The notes: generated by a model not told the origin, from the sequence alone. A stretch of 64,000 bases of DNA from Gemmiger formicilis (GCF_024462815.1 NZ_JANGCG010000004.1:121576-185575), one strand, 5' to 3'. Counted from the stretch's first letter, positions 32,173-40,978 are shown. Program-made: numbers and translations.

Positions 32173-32926
32173 GGATATTCTCCCGCACAGCGTTAAATTC
32201 CGGGTAGTGCGCATACAGGTGCTGCGCAATCGCCTCCATCAGCAGATAATCGTGCTCGGAGTCGATGTCGATGATGCCGGTGTCCATCATGACGCTGATA
32301 CCGATTTTGCCGCGCCAGAGCATACCATCGGTGTTCTCGGCCAGAAAATCCCGCTTGAACACATAAATGGACGCATTGACGTCATAAACATCGGGCGCTT
32401 GCTGGCGGCCGGTAAACTCGCTGTGGCAGACCTGCTCCACGTGGTCATCCACGGTCTTGACCATATTGAACCACGGGTTGCGGCGTGCCTCGCAGACGCT
32501 GAACACCAAATCCAGATCGGGGCGGCTCTGCTTCTCGGCAAAGGCGTTCTCGATGTCGGCGGCGGTGCGCAGCGGGCTGGTGATGTCCAAATCCATGTGC
32601 CAGTCATAGGCCGCGCCGGTGCGCGCCTCCATGCGGCGCAGGCTGTCCTGATAGACGGCCATCTTGGGCACGCGGTCGCCGCCCAGCTCTACCCCGCGGG
32701 GCAGATAGATAACCTCCGGGTATTCGGCGGCCACCAGTTTGGCCAAATCCTCACTGTCGGTGTTCAGCGCAATGTCCACGGTGAGCTCCGGGTGGTTCTT
32801 GATGAACAGCTCGGCGGCGCTCAGCGAGTAGTAAACCAGCGGTTTACCGCAGAAAACCTTCAGATTCTTGTTCTTGAAGCCCTTGCTGCCTGCGCGGCCG
32901 CAAATCGTGATGAGCAGACGATTCAT
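32165..32926 (-). CDS. Acylneuraminate (nonulosonate) cytidylyltransferase
   Basis: The 253-residue protein is of the NeuA/LegF/PseF group that activates a nine-carbon sugar acid with CTP to give the CMP sugar. The N-terminal nucleotide loop reads ITICGRAGSKGFKNKNLKVF, close to the usual PARGGSKG.xxKN. The middle has DWHMDLDITSPLRTAADIE, the family's D.D.TSPLR motif. It follows the preceding oxidoreductase by 1 base. Which sugar it accepts (sialic, legionaminic or a related acid) cannot be decided from sequence alone. Confidence 0.9.
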   Translation of the reverse strand: MNRLLITICGRAGSKGFKNKNLKVFCGKPLVYYSLSAAELFIKNHPELTVDIALNTDSEDLAKLVAAEYPEVIYLPRGVELGGDRVPKMAVYQDSLRRMEARTGAAYDWHMDLDITSPLRTAADIENAFAEKQSRPDLDLVFSVCEARRNPWFNMVKTVDDHVEQVCHSEFTGRQQAPDVYDVNASIYVFKRDFLAENTDGMLWRGKIGISVMMDTGIIDIDSEHDYLLMEAIAQHLYAHYPEFNAVRENIRG

Positions 32927-32927
32927 T

Positions 32928-33878
32928 TTACACATTCTCCCCAAGTGTTAATTTAAGCACCTTCAGTGCCAGCGCGGGCGGGTTGCAGCTCTCGCCGCTG
33001 ACGTCCAGCGCATAGTCCACAAAGTATTCCATCTCCCGCTCATAGCGGCGGTTGACGTCCTCCTCATAGTGCTGCACCGTGCCGTCCGGCAGGGTCAGCG
33101 TGCCCTTGCCAAAGTCGGCAATATAGCTGCCGTCATGGCAGAAAAGCTCGATGCTGCGCCTGTATCCGCGGCCAAAGTAATCTAGGTGCACCTCGGCCAG
33201 AAGGCTCGGATATTGGGCGATATACACCGACAAATCATCGGAGTCAATCTCAAGGTCGGAGTAGGTGCCCTTGAAATTGCAGAGCTTCTCCGGCACGCCA
33301 AACAGCTCAACCAGATAGTCCCACTCGTGAATCAGGTCAATGGTAACGCCGCCGCCCAGCGCCTTGTGGGCGCTGTAGACCGTGCGGTAATCCACGCCGG
33401 GCCGCCAGTCAGGCAGATAGCTTGAGCAGATGACCCGGGCGCAGTAGGGGTGCAGGGCGGGCAACAGCTCCTTCAGCGCCAGCATCACGCCGCACCACCG
33501 CATGGGCGCGGCCACGTAGGCCTTCTGACCGGCGGGCAGGTAATCCGCCAGCGCAAGGCCGGTCTGCTCGGCAGAAAAAATCGGCTTTTCAATGAAAAGT
33601 GCCCCGCCGCGGCCCTTGACCTGTGCCAACGCCTCGGCGTGCAGGCTGGTTGGGTTCGTGATGAACACCATATCATACTGCGCGGGGGCGGCGGTCAAAT
33701 CGGTGTACTGAGCGTGCAGCAGCGCGGCCACGCCGTCCCGCAGCGGGCGGGACAAATCACTGCGCAGGGCGTCCGCCTGCAGCGTCCAGCCGCGGTCAGC
33801 GCAGAGGTTGGCGAGATTCTTTAAATGGCGTGTTCCGATGGAGCCCAGCCCCACGAACAGCGCGGTAACGGTACGCAT
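32928..33878 (-). CDS. Gfo/Idh/MocA-family oxidoreductase (second of two)
   Basis: The 316-residue protein has an N-terminal Rossmann domain (TALFVGLGSIGTRHLKNL) and the family's sugar-binding segment (FIEKPIF, the conserved EKP; later GGGVTIDLIHEWDYL with the catalytic-type histidine). It would oxidise or reduce a sugar ring or sugar nucleotide with NAD(P). It directly abuts the other Gfo/Idh gene with no gap. The pair is probably not redundant: the two proteins are clearly different in sequence. Confidence 0.88.
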   Translation of the reverse strand: MRTVTALFVGLGSIGTRHLKNLANLCADRGWTLQADALRSDLSRPLRDGVAALLHAQYTDLTAAPAQYDMVFITNPTSLHAEALAQVKGRGGALFIEKPIFSAEQTGLALADYLPAGQKAYVAAPMRWCGVMLALKELLPALHPYCARVICSSYLPDWRPGVDYRTVYSAHKALGGGVTIDLIHEWDYLVELFGVPEKLCNFKGTYSDLEIDSDDLSVYIAQYPSLLAEVHLDYFGRGYRRSIELFCHDGSYIADFGKGTLTLPDGTVQHYEEDVNRRYEREMEYFVDYALDVSGESCNPPALALKVLKLTLGENV

Positions 33879-34856
33879 TCAAGCCTCCTCGATTCTGTCC
33901 ATCAGGTCAATGGCCTTCAGGTCCTTCTCAAAGCTCCAGCGGGGGGCCTCCTCGCCGCGCAGCACGCCAAAAAAGTTCGTCAGCTCGTCCACATAGGCGT
34001 TTTCCACAATGTTGTCACTGTAGCGGCTGTCGTGCTCAAAGCTCGCGTAGGTGTCTACCGGCTGCTTGTCGCCGTCCTTGAACTCATACAGTGCCTTGGG
34101 GTTGCCCTCCCAGAAAAGGTGGATGCCGTCGCCGAAGCACTCAAAGCTGCGCACGGCCTTGCGGCTGACCACATCGGCGGCCAGCACGCCCTGCACACCG
34201 CCCTTGTGGCGCAGCAGCAGCGTCACACAGTCGGGGTAGGGCAGACCCAAATCGCTGATGGTGTCCTTCTGGACGGTCACAGATTCCACATCCCCGAAGG
34301 CGTCCAGCAGCCACGGCAGGTCAATGCCGAAAATCTCGCGCACGCCGCCGGTGCGGGCGTTGCCGACAAAGAAATTCTTGTAGTTCTCCCACGGGTGCCA
34401 GTCGGGCAGATACTGCCCGATGTGGTAGATATAGTGCACCGGCTTGCCGAAGTCGGCAACCTGCTGCTTGATATACTGCGTCTCGCGCCGGTAGAGCATC
34501 GTGGAGGAGAGGAACAGCGGCAGCCCCTTGGCGGCGGCCTTGGCCATATTCTCGGCGTAGCCGTCCCGCACGAGGTTCAGCTCGGTAAAGACAGGCAAAT
34601 CATGGTCCAGCAATTCGCTGATGACCGCCGCATGGGAAAGCGGCGCGGTGCAGACCAGCGCGGCATCGGGGTGCGCGGCAGTGACGGCGTCCTGAATGGT
34701 GGGGTAGGCAGCGTCCGCCAGCCCCAGGGACTGTGCCTCGGCGCGGCGGCTCTCGGCTGTGTCAACGCCGACAATCTGGATGGCCGCGTCAATACCCTTG
34801 GTCAGCCGGGCGCGGCGTTTGCCCATGCTGCCTAAACCGACGATGAGAAGTTTCAT
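33879..34856 (-). CDS. Gfo/Idh/MocA-family oxidoreductase (first of two)
   Basis: The 325-residue protein has a Rossmann start MKLLIVGLGSMGKRRARLTK and the sugar-binding domain with YHIGQYLPDWHPWENYKNFF and GGVREIFGIDLPWL. In this gene the usual EKP motif is replaced by TELNLV, so the lysine of the catalytic dyad may be missing. It overlaps the stop of the NeuC-like gene by four bases. It is probably involved in making or remodelling the precursor of the nonulosonic acid. Confidence 0.85.
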   Translation of the reverse strand: MKLLIVGLGSMGKRRARLTKGIDAAIQIVGVDTAESRRAEAQSLGLADAAYPTIQDAVTAAHPDAALVCTAPLSHAAVISELLDHDLPVFTELNLVRDGYAENMAKAAAKGLPLFLSSTMLYRRETQYIKQQVADFGKPVHYIYHIGQYLPDWHPWENYKNFFVGNARTGGVREIFGIDLPWLLDAFGDVESVTVQKDTISDLGLPYPDCVTLLLRHKGGVQGVLAADVVSRKAVRSFECFGDGIHLFWEGNPKALYEFKDGDKQPVDTYASFEHDSRYSDNIVENAYVDELTNFFGVLRGEEAPRWSFEKDLKAIDLMDRIEEA

Positions 34857-36040
34857 ACCAAAACGCTCCTTTGCGGGTCAAAATCCGGCACAGGGCCGTC
34901 ATAAAAAATCTTGGGTCTGGTAAAATCGTACCTGGCCAGCACCGTGCAGATTTTGGCGCTGGTGTCCCCGCCGTCATAGGGGCTGGCGGCGGACGCGGCC
35001 ACCGGGGCAAACTCCGGGGAGAGCGCCTTGCGCAGTGCGGCCTCAATCGCGGGCTCGTCCGCCGGGCAGCAGAGCACATTGGCGCAGATGGTGCGCCCGG
35101 CCTGCCGCTTGCCGATGTTGACGGTCGGCACCTTAAAGGTGGGGGTCTCCACCACGCCGGACGAGGAATTGCCCGCCACCAGCGCGGCGTACTGCATGGC
35201 CGAAAGGTACCGCTTGAGCCCTAAGCTCTGCACAAAGCCCGCCCGGTCGGGGTGGGCAGCGGCAAACGCCTGCATCATGGCGGTGCAGACCTGCCCGCCC
35301 GCGTCCGCGTTGGAGCCGGTAATCAGCCAGAACACCCCCGGCACGGTGTCCATCGCGTTGCAGAGCGCCTCCACCTGTTCAGCGGGCGAGCCGGCGTCGG
35401 GTGCAGTCTCGGGGTGGTAGGTCACAAGGGCGAAGGGCTGCATCAGGGCAAAGCCCGTCGAATTGCACAATTCCTCGCGGCTCATTTTGGGCAGGGTGCG
35501 GATGTTTTCATTCCCCAGCCCGCCGACACAAAAGACCGTGCCCGGTGCCTCGCCCATGCGGACCAGCCGTGCGGCGCTGTCCGCGCAGGAGGGAAAATGC
35601 ACCGCCGCCATCTTGCTGATGCAGTGGCGGTAGTATTCGTCCGCCGCGCCCAGGGTCACATCCCCGCCCGAGATATGGGCAATCGGGATATGCCTTGCCG
35701 CCGCCGCGCACGCCACGGCAAAAATTTCAAACCGGTCGCCCAGCAACAGCACGGCATCCGGGCGGTGGGCGGCAAAATACCCATCAAATACCGCGATGGT
35801 ACGCGCAATGGTCTGCGCCACCGGCTCGGCGGCGTCCGCGGTAAAAATCGGCAGGCGGGCAGCGATGGGCAGGCCGTCCTGCTCAATTTCCCGCACGGTC
35901 TCGCCCAGCCGCGGGCAGAGGTGCGCCCCGGTCACAACCAGCTGCAGGGCCAGCGTGCCGGAGGCTGCTATCTTCTGCACCACCGGGCGCAGAAGGCCAT
36001 ATTCCGCCCGCGTGGCGGTGACAACACAGATGGTGCGCAT
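34853..36040 (-). CDS. UDP/GDP-N-acetylhexosamine 2-epimerase, hydrolysing (NeuC/LegG type)
   Basis: The 395-residue protein is a two-Rossmann-fold enzyme that removes the nucleotide while epimerising C2 to give a ManNAc-type sugar. Motifs: TATRAEYGLLRPV, LLLGDRFEIFA, AHISGGDVTLGAADEYYRH, HPETA, and GNSSSGVVETP near the C-terminus. It supplies the sugar that the NeuB-like synthase (16 bases upstream in the operon) condenses with PEP. NeuC and LegG cannot be separated by eye; the aminotransferase and CBS-type nucleotidyltransferase in the operon favour the LegG type. Confidence 0.92.
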   Translation of the reverse strand: MRTICVVTATRAEYGLLRPVVQKIAASGTLALQLVVTGAHLCPRLGETVREIEQDGLPIAARLPIFTADAAEPVAQTIARTIAVFDGYFAAHRPDAVLLLGDRFEIFAVACAAAARHIPIAHISGGDVTLGAADEYYRHCISKMAAVHFPSCADSAARLVRMGEAPGTVFCVGGLGNENIRTLPKMSREELCNSTGFALMQPFALVTYHPETAPDAGSPAEQVEALCNAMDTVPGVFWLITGSNADAGGQVCTAMMQAFAAAHPDRAGFVQSLGLKRYLSAMQYAALVAGNSSSGVVETPTFKVPTVNIGKRQAGRTICANVLCCPADEPAIEAALRKALSPEFAPVAASAASPYDGGDTSAKICTVLARYDFTRPKIFYDGPVPDFDPQRSVLV

Positions 36041-36056
36041 AGGCTCTCCCTTGCCG

Positions 36057-37052
36057 TTACAGCTCTATTTTTTCATCCTCGGCAAAATCGCGTTTGGCGG
36101 TCTGGCCCAGAATTTCATGCCAGCGCATCGGGGAAATGCCATCCCCGGGGCGCTTGGTGGTCAGGTTTTCCTCGGTAAAGACATCACCGGCCTTGATGGC
36201 GTGCGCGGCCACGATGCTCTTGCGGGCAATGGCCTTGTTGGGCGCTTCGCTCGCGGTCAGGTGCTTGTGGCCGTCGCCCAGCGCGGCCTCCACGTGGCGC
36301 ACGGCGTCCACCATCGCCTTGAACTCCGCGGGGTCAAGGCTGGCCTTCTGGTCGGGGCCGGGCAGGGACTTGTCGAGCGTGAAGTGCTTTTCAATGACCT
36401 GTGCGCCCAGCACGGTAGCCGCCACGTCACACTCCCAGCCGGGGGTGTGGTCGGACAGGCCGACCGGCAGGCCGAACTGCTCAAACAGCTCAATCATGGC
36501 GGTCAGGTTGGCGTCCTCATAGGGGGTGGGGTACTGGGTGTTGCAGTGCAGCACCGTCACCTCGGGGCAGCCGCCGTCATCCAGCACGCCCAGTGCATCG
36601 GTGATTTCGTCCAGCGTGCTCATGCCGGTGGAGAGCAGCACCGGGGTGTGCAGCTTGGCCATCTCCTCGAGGTACGGCAGATTGGTAATCTCGCCGGAGG
36701 GGATTTTCAGCAGCGGCAGACCCAGCGTGCCCAGAAAGCGGACGCTGGGCACATCGAACGGTGCGCTCAGATACTGAATCCCGATGGAATCGCAGTATTC
36801 CTTCAACTCTTTGTGGGCCTCAAACGAGAAATGCAGCTTGCGGATCATCTCGAGCTGGCTCTCGGCGGCATCGGTGGTCTGCTTCTGGTACTCGGCCTTC
36901 TCGGCAAATTTGCTCACAACCAGCTCAGGCACGGCGGTCTGGTATTTTACAATATCTGCGCCGCACTCCTTGGCCACGCGGGCCATCTCCTTGGCCATTT
37001 CCAGGCTGCCGTTGTGGTTGACACCGGCCTCGGCGATAATGGTTACAGGCAT
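36057..37052 (-). CDS. N-acetylneuraminate/legionaminate synthase (NeuB/LegI type)
   Basis: The 331-residue protein condenses PEP with a ManNAc-type sugar to form a nine-carbon acid. The TIM-barrel part has IIAEAGVNHNGSLEMAKEM, VKYQTA, KIPSGEITNLPYLE, GMSTLDEI, HCNTQYPTP and GLSDHTPG. The C-terminal antifreeze-like SAF domain has KSIVAAHAIKAGDVFTEENL and RPGDGISP. GAAACCTCC-type RBS (GGAGG) is before ATG 37052. A GTAGGGG palindrome lies just upstream, between this gene and the nucleotidyltransferase gene. Confidence 0.95.
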   Translation of the reverse strand: MPVTIIAEAGVNHNGSLEMAKEMARVAKECGADIVKYQTAVPELVVSKFAEKAEYQKQTTDAAESQLEMIRKLHFSFEAHKELKEYCDSIGIQYLSAPFDVPSVRFLGTLGLPLLKIPSGEITNLPYLEEMAKLHTPVLLSTGMSTLDEITDALGVLDDGGCPEVTVLHCNTQYPTPYEDANLTAMIELFEQFGLPVGLSDHTPGWECDVAATVLGAQVIEKHFTLDKSLPGPDQKASLDPAEFKAMVDAVRHVEAALGDGHKHLTASEAPNKAIARKSIVAAHAIKAGDVFTEENLTTKRPGDGISPMRWHEILGQTAKRDFAEDEKIEL

Positions 37053-37077
37053 AGAAACCTCCTGTTTTTGCAGTGAT

Positions 37078-37103
37078 GTAGGGGCGGGCATTGCCCGCCC
37101 GCG
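37078..37103 (+). repeat. GTAGGGG-type palindromic repeat inside the nonulosonate operon
   Basis: GTAGGGGCGG, core GCATTGC, then CCGCCCGCG. It sits in the 58-base gap between the nucleotidyltransferase and synthase genes, so it would be transcribed as an intra-operon hairpin. Confidence 0.85.
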
Positions 37104-37110
37104 CACCGCC

Positions 37111-38160
37111 TTACTGCTGGTTTTCCAGCTTGCGGCGCATTTTTTCCAGCTCCTCCAGCTGGCCCATATCCATCCAGCTGCTCTCGCTGATGGGGTAGAC
37201 ACCGACCTTCTCCCCGGCCTGGCGGTAGCGCTCAATCACATCGGGGAAGCCGATGAACTCGCCATCGTGCATCTCCTCCACCACGCGGGGTTCCACCACG
37301 TAGACGCCGGTGTTGGTCAAAAAGTCCAGCTCCGGCTTCTCGTGCATGGCGGCAATGCTGCCGTCCTCGCCCAGCTCCACCACGCCGTAGGGCACGGTGT
37401 AATGCTTGAAGGCGCAAATCATCGTAACCAGATTGCCGTGCGCCTTGTGATACTCATAAATATCGCCGAAGTCCGCATCCAGCAGCGTGTCACAGTTGGT
37501 AAAAAAGAACGGTGTATGGACCTTTCCTTTCAGCAGGCAGAGCCCGCCGCCGGTGCCCATAAAGACTTCCTCATCGGCAAAATCCACGTGGTAGTCCTTT
37601 TCCAGCTCGTTGAAATAGGACTTGATCATGCCCTTTTTGTAGTTCACAATCATCGTGAAATCGTGGCAGCCGAAATCCCGGAAGCGGTCCATAATCAGCT
37701 CGGCAATCGGCTGCTCACCCACGGGAATCAGGGGCTTGGGCAGAATTTTGGTGTAGGGGTACAGCCGCGTGCCAAGGCCGCCCGCCATCATCACCACAGG
37801 AATGTCCACCTGCTTGCGGTTGTCCACATCGAGACCGTGGGCAAAGACGATGTCGGTAATCACACCGCGCTTGTTCAGCACAGGCAGTGCGTCAATGCAG
37901 TGCTCCTGCAGAATCTCGCGAGCCTTGCCGCGCTCGTTCACCGGCACGCTCAGCGGGTGGTAGTTGGCGGCGTTGTCAATAGTCTGGTCGGGCGTGCCGC
38001 CCCGCAGGAAAAACTTGCGGATGTCGCCGTCCGTGATGACGGCCTTCAGCTTGCCCTCCGGCGCAATGAAGAGGATGCGCTGGCCGGTCTCGTCCAGCTT
38101 GCGCAGCGTTTCCAGTACGGTGGCGGTCGGCTCAATAAAGAGCTCTTCAACTTTAATCAA
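37111..38160 (-). CDS. CBS-pair sugar-nucleotidyltransferase (PtmE/HddC-like)
   Basis: The 349-residue protein has two CBS repeats (1-115) followed by a nucleotidyltransferase domain (about 120-345), with MMAGGLGTRLYPYTKILPKPLIPVG and the FFFTNCDTLLDAD metal site. In legionaminic-acid loci the equivalent PtmE protein makes GDP-glucosamine from GlcN-1-P. The CBS domains suggest control by an adenine nucleotide. It follows the aminotransferase by 20 bases. Confidence 0.9.
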   Translation of the reverse strand: MIKVEELFIEPTATVLETLRKLDETGQRILFIAPEGKLKAVITDGDIRKFFLRGGTPDQTIDNAANYHPLSVPVNERGKAREILQEHCIDALPVLNKRGVITDIVFAHGLDVDNRKQVDIPVVMMAGGLGTRLYPYTKILPKPLIPVGEQPIAELIMDRFRDFGCHDFTMIVNYKKGMIKSYFNELEKDYHVDFADEEVFMGTGGGLCLLKGKVHTPFFFTNCDTLLDADFGDIYEYHKAHGNLVTMICAFKHYTVPYGVVELGEDGSIAAMHEKPELDFLTNTGVYVVEPRVVEEMHDGEFIGFPDVIERYRQAGEKVGVYPISESSWMDMGQLEELEKMRRKLENQQ

Positions 38161-38180
38161 GGGTGGTCCCCCTTTGGTAG

Positions 38181-39350
38181 TTATTTTGTCAGGGCCAGCA
38201 CCGCTTCAATTACGCGGTCGCAGTCCGCAAAGGACAGATTGGTGGAGCATGGCAGATTGACAATATATTTGCGGTAGTCCAGCGCCTTGTCCAGACCGTA
38301 GGCCTCGTTGCGCGGGTAGTCGGCCTGCTCGTGGATCAGCGCCCACACCGGGCGGGTCTGGATCTTCTGCGCCTGCAGCTGTTCAATGACAGTGTCGCGG
38401 TCAAGGCCGGAATCCTTCAGGTAGAGGCTGAAGAACCAGTGGTTGGAACGGCACTCCTCCTCGCGGAAAGGCAGGATGCGCAGCCCCTTCACGCCGTCCA
38501 GCGCGGCCACATAGCGGTCATACAGCGCCTTCTTGTGGGCGATGAACCCCTCCAGACGCTCCAGCTGGGCAATGCCCAGGCAGGCCTGCACGTTGGTCAT
38601 GCGGTAGTTGTAGCCGACTTCATCGTGCAAAAATTGCAGCATATCGGCCTTGGCCTGGGTGGACAGGTGCTTGGCGTGCTCGGCCCAGTCGGCATGGTTG
38701 GAGACAACCGTGCCGCCCGCGCCGGTGGTGATGATTTTGTTGCCGTTGAAGCTGTAGCAGCCGATATCGCCGATGGTACCCGCAAACTTGCCCGCATAGG
38801 GGCCGTCGGTGCAGCGGGTGCCCAGCGCCTCGGTGGCGTCCTCAATCACAAGCAGGCCGTACCGCTTGGCAATGGCCATCAGGCGGGGCATATCGGCCAT
38901 ATTGCCAAAGACGTGCACAACGCCCAGCGCCTTGACGTGGGCGCCGGTTTTCTTGTTGTACAGCTTGCCATCGCGCAGCTCGCAGTGGTTGGCGCAGAAA
39001 TCCTCCACCGCGTCCGGGTCGATGCAGAGGGAATCGTCACAGCCGATAAAGACCGGCTCCGCGCCGATGTAGCGGGTCAGCGGGTTGACGGCGGCAATGA
39101 AGGTCAGCGTGGGGACGATGACCTCATCCCCGCGCTGGATGCCGGCGGCCATGGCGGCCAGATGCAGCGCACTGGTACCGGAATTGCAGGCCACGGCGCG
39201 GGGCATACCCACGTAGGCGGCCAGCGCCTCCTCAAATTCCGTGACCTTGCCGCCGCTGGTGGAAACCCAACCCGATGTAATGGCCTGCCCGGCCAGCTCT
39301 GCCTCCCGCGGGCCGAAATTCGGGACAGAAAGAGGAATAAATTCAGACAT
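38181..39350 (-). CDS. LegC/DegT-family PLP sugar aminotransferase
   Basis: The 389-residue protein is a DegT/DnrJ/EryC1 aminotransferase with the LegC start IPLSVPNFGPREAEL and AITSGWVSTSGGKVTEFE. The PLP lysine lies in CYSFNGNKIITTGAGG, and the ACNSGTSALHLA block binds the cofactor phosphate. It would aminate a 4-keto sugar nucleotide at C4. No 4,6-dehydratase (LegB) and no LegH-type acetyltransferase are in the window. It is the first gene of the operon. GGAGG lies 7 bases before ATG 39350, with a MITE-like element between it and the promoter. Confidence 0.93.
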   Translation of the reverse strand: MSEFIPLSVPNFGPREAELAGQAITSGWVSTSGGKVTEFEEALAAYVGMPRAVACNSGTSALHLAAMAAGIQRGDEVIVPTLTFIAAVNPLTRYIGAEPVFIGCDDSLCIDPDAVEDFCANHCELRDGKLYNKKTGAHVKALGVVHVFGNMADMPRLMAIAKRYGLLVIEDATEALGTRCTDGPYAGKFAGTIGDIGCYSFNGNKIITTGAGGTVVSNHADWAEHAKHLSTQAKADMLQFLHDEVGYNYRMTNVQACLGIAQLERLEGFIAHKKALYDRYVAALDGVKGLRILPFREEECRSNHWFFSLYLKDSGLDRDTVIEQLQAQKIQTRPVWALIHEQADYPRNEAYGLDKALDYRKYIVNLPCSTNLSFADCDRVIEAVLALTK

Positions 39351-39405
39351 AGCGATGCCTCCATATGCTTGTGTGCCGCCGTTTTGCCGTGCGGACAGAA
39401 TTTTA

Positions 39406-39579
39406 GGGCAATACCGCATAATTCTAAGTGCCGATACGGCGAGCGAGAAGTGCAAGCTGCTAAGCAAAAAGCGCAGGTAATACTGGATGTATTACCGAGC
39501 ATTTTTGCAACGCAGATTGTGCTTCGCAGCCGCAGTAGCGGTGCTTAAGCCGTCAGGCGCGAATTGTGCGGTATTGCCT
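39406..39579. mobile_element. MITE-like foldback element 2, TA-flanked, in the nonulosonate operon leader
   Basis: The 174-bp element has 19-bp terminal inverted repeats: GGGCAATACCGCATAATTC at the left; the right end read inward is AGGCAATACCGCACAATTC. It is flanked by TA (39404-39405 and 39580-39581). The centre is a hairpin: GCAAAAAGCGCAGGTAATAC pairs with the complementary run that starts GTATTACC and ends TTTTTGC. Arms between core and ends also pair imperfectly. It has no ORF of its own. Confidence 0.85.
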
Positions 39580-39596
39580 TAGAAATATTCTATTCT

Positions 39597-39625
39597 ATTA
39601 TACCGCGTTTCTGCGCGCAGGGCAA
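39597..39625 (-). promoter_or_regulatory. Promoter of the nonulosonate operon
   Basis: On the minus strand TTGCCC (39620-39625), 17 bases, TATAAT (39597-39602). It lies on the far side of the MITE-like element, so the leader of about 240 bases contains the whole foldback. Confidence 0.7.
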
Positions 39626-39647
39626 GAAAAAGATGTGAGGGCCCGGC

Positions 39648-39676
39648 TTGCCATAAGAAAACCTTTCTTTTATAAT
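39648..39676 (+). promoter_or_regulatory. Promoter of the DUF3810 gene
   Basis: TTGCCA (39648-39653), 17 bases, TATAAT (39671-39676). It is divergent from the nonulosonate promoter. Confidence 0.85.
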
Positions 39677-39714
39677 AGATATAATAGAACAAAAACCGAC
39701 AGGAGCGTTCCGCT

Positions 39715-40803
39715 ATGAATCAGATTCTCTTGTGGCTGCGCGCCCACCGCCGCGGGGTGGCGGCGCTGGCGGCAGGGCTGGCCGCACTGGGGATATTTGT
39801 GCTGGCCCGCCGCGACCGTGCGGCCATGGACTGGTGGCTCAGCCATATCTCCATGCCCATCAAGCGCGGGGTGTCCTTTCTGGTGGACCCGCTGCCCTGC
39901 AGCGCCTGTGAGCTGGGTGCCACGGTGCTGATTGCAGCCGCGCTGGTGCTGCTGGTGCGTGCCGTGCGCCGCCGCCGTTTTGCCAGCTGGGTGCTGCATA
40001 TGGCGGTGCTGCTGGTCTGGGGCTATGCGGCGGTCTGCGGGCTGTGGGGCACCCAGTATTACGGCACCACCTTTGCCGAGAAGGCCGGTATGACCGCGCC
40101 GCCCGTCAGTGTGGAGGAGCTGGCCGCCGTGACCGACTACTTCGCCGCCCGCGTCAACGAGACGGCCCCGCTGGTGGACCGGGACGCAAACGGCCTGTTT
40201 GCCGTGGATAAGCGGGAAATTCTCGACGGCTGCACCGGGCTGTATGACCCGCTGACCGAACGCTGGCCGTTTCTTTCCGGGCCGGAGCGCCGCCCCAAGC
40301 CCGCCCTTTACTCCAAGCTGATGAGCGCGTGGGGCTTTACCGGCTACCTCTGCCCGCTGGTGGGGGAGAGCACCCTCAACGTGGACAGCCCGGCGGTCTT
40401 TCTGCCGGTAACGGTTGCGCATGAGCTGGCGCACCAGCGGGGCGTCGCCGCCGAGCAGGAGGCTAATTTTGTCGGCGTGATGGCGGCCACCGCCAGCCCG
40501 AAGGCCGACTACGCCTACTCCGGCTGGCTGTTCGGGTATCTGCACCTGTCCAACGCGCTCTATGCCGCGGACCCCGCGCTGGCGGCGGAGAGCTACCAGA
40601 CGCTCTGTGAGGGGGCCCGCACCGACCTTGCCGACAACAACGCCTACTGGAAGCAGTGGGAGGGCCCGGTCAAGGAGACCGGCGAGAAGGTCTACACCAC
40701 TTTCCTGCAGGGCTACGGCCAGAGCCTGGGTATGCGCAGCTACGGTGCCTGCGTGGATTTGCTGGTGCAGGAATTTTTGCCCAATACAAGCACTAGCGAT
40801 TGA
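39715..40803 (+). CDS. DUF3810-family membrane protein with an HExxH motif
   Basis: The 362-residue protein has three hydrophobic segments in the first 110 residues (about 15-30, 60-80, 92-115) and a large C-terminal domain. The zinc-protease-type motif VAHELAHQRGV (about residue 240) is followed by EQEANFVG. A metallopeptidase role is inferred from this motif; no substrate is known. Cys-free, membrane-anchored. GACAGGAGC-type RBS before ATG 39715. A single-gene unit with a clear promoter and a terminator at 40921. Confidence 0.88.
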   Translation: MNQILLWLRAHRRGVAALAAGLAALGIFVLARRDRAAMDWWLSHISMPIKRGVSFLVDPLPCSACELGATVLIAAALVLLVRAVRRRRFASWVLHMAVLLVWGYAAVCGLWGTQYYGTTFAEKAGMTAPPVSVEELAAVTDYFAARVNETAPLVDRDANGLFAVDKREILDGCTGLYDPLTERWPFLSGPERRPKPALYSKLMSAWGFTGYLCPLVGESTLNVDSPAVFLPVTVAHELAHQRGVAAEQEANFVGVMAATASPKADYAYSGWLFGYLHLSNALYAADPALAAESYQTLCEGARTDLADNNAYWKQWEGPVKETGEKVYTTFLQGYGQSLGMRSYGACVDLLVQEFLPNTSTSD

Positions 40804-40920
40804 CCCGCCGCCCCACCGCAATATGCCCGGGAAATGCCCGAAATTCTGTAACAATTTTAAACCAGGTGACCCCTGCAATGTTGAAAATTTCGGCGTTTTT
40901 CAGCACGTTTTTACGCCCCT

Positions 40921-40946
40921 GCCCCCTTGCGGAGGGGGCTTTTTTC
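40921..40946 (+). terminator. Terminator between DUF3810 and GH25 genes
   Basis: GCCCCC (40921-40926) pairs with GGGGGC (40934-40939) followed by six T. Confidence 0.8.
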
Positions 40947-40956
40947 GTGCTATGAT
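40927..40956 (+). promoter_or_regulatory. Promoter of the GH25 gene
   Basis: TTGCGG (40927-40932), 18 bases, TATGAT (40951-40956) with TGC before it. It overlaps the preceding terminator. Confidence 0.55.
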
Positions 40957-40978
40957 TTACTCTGTAATAGTTTAATAA

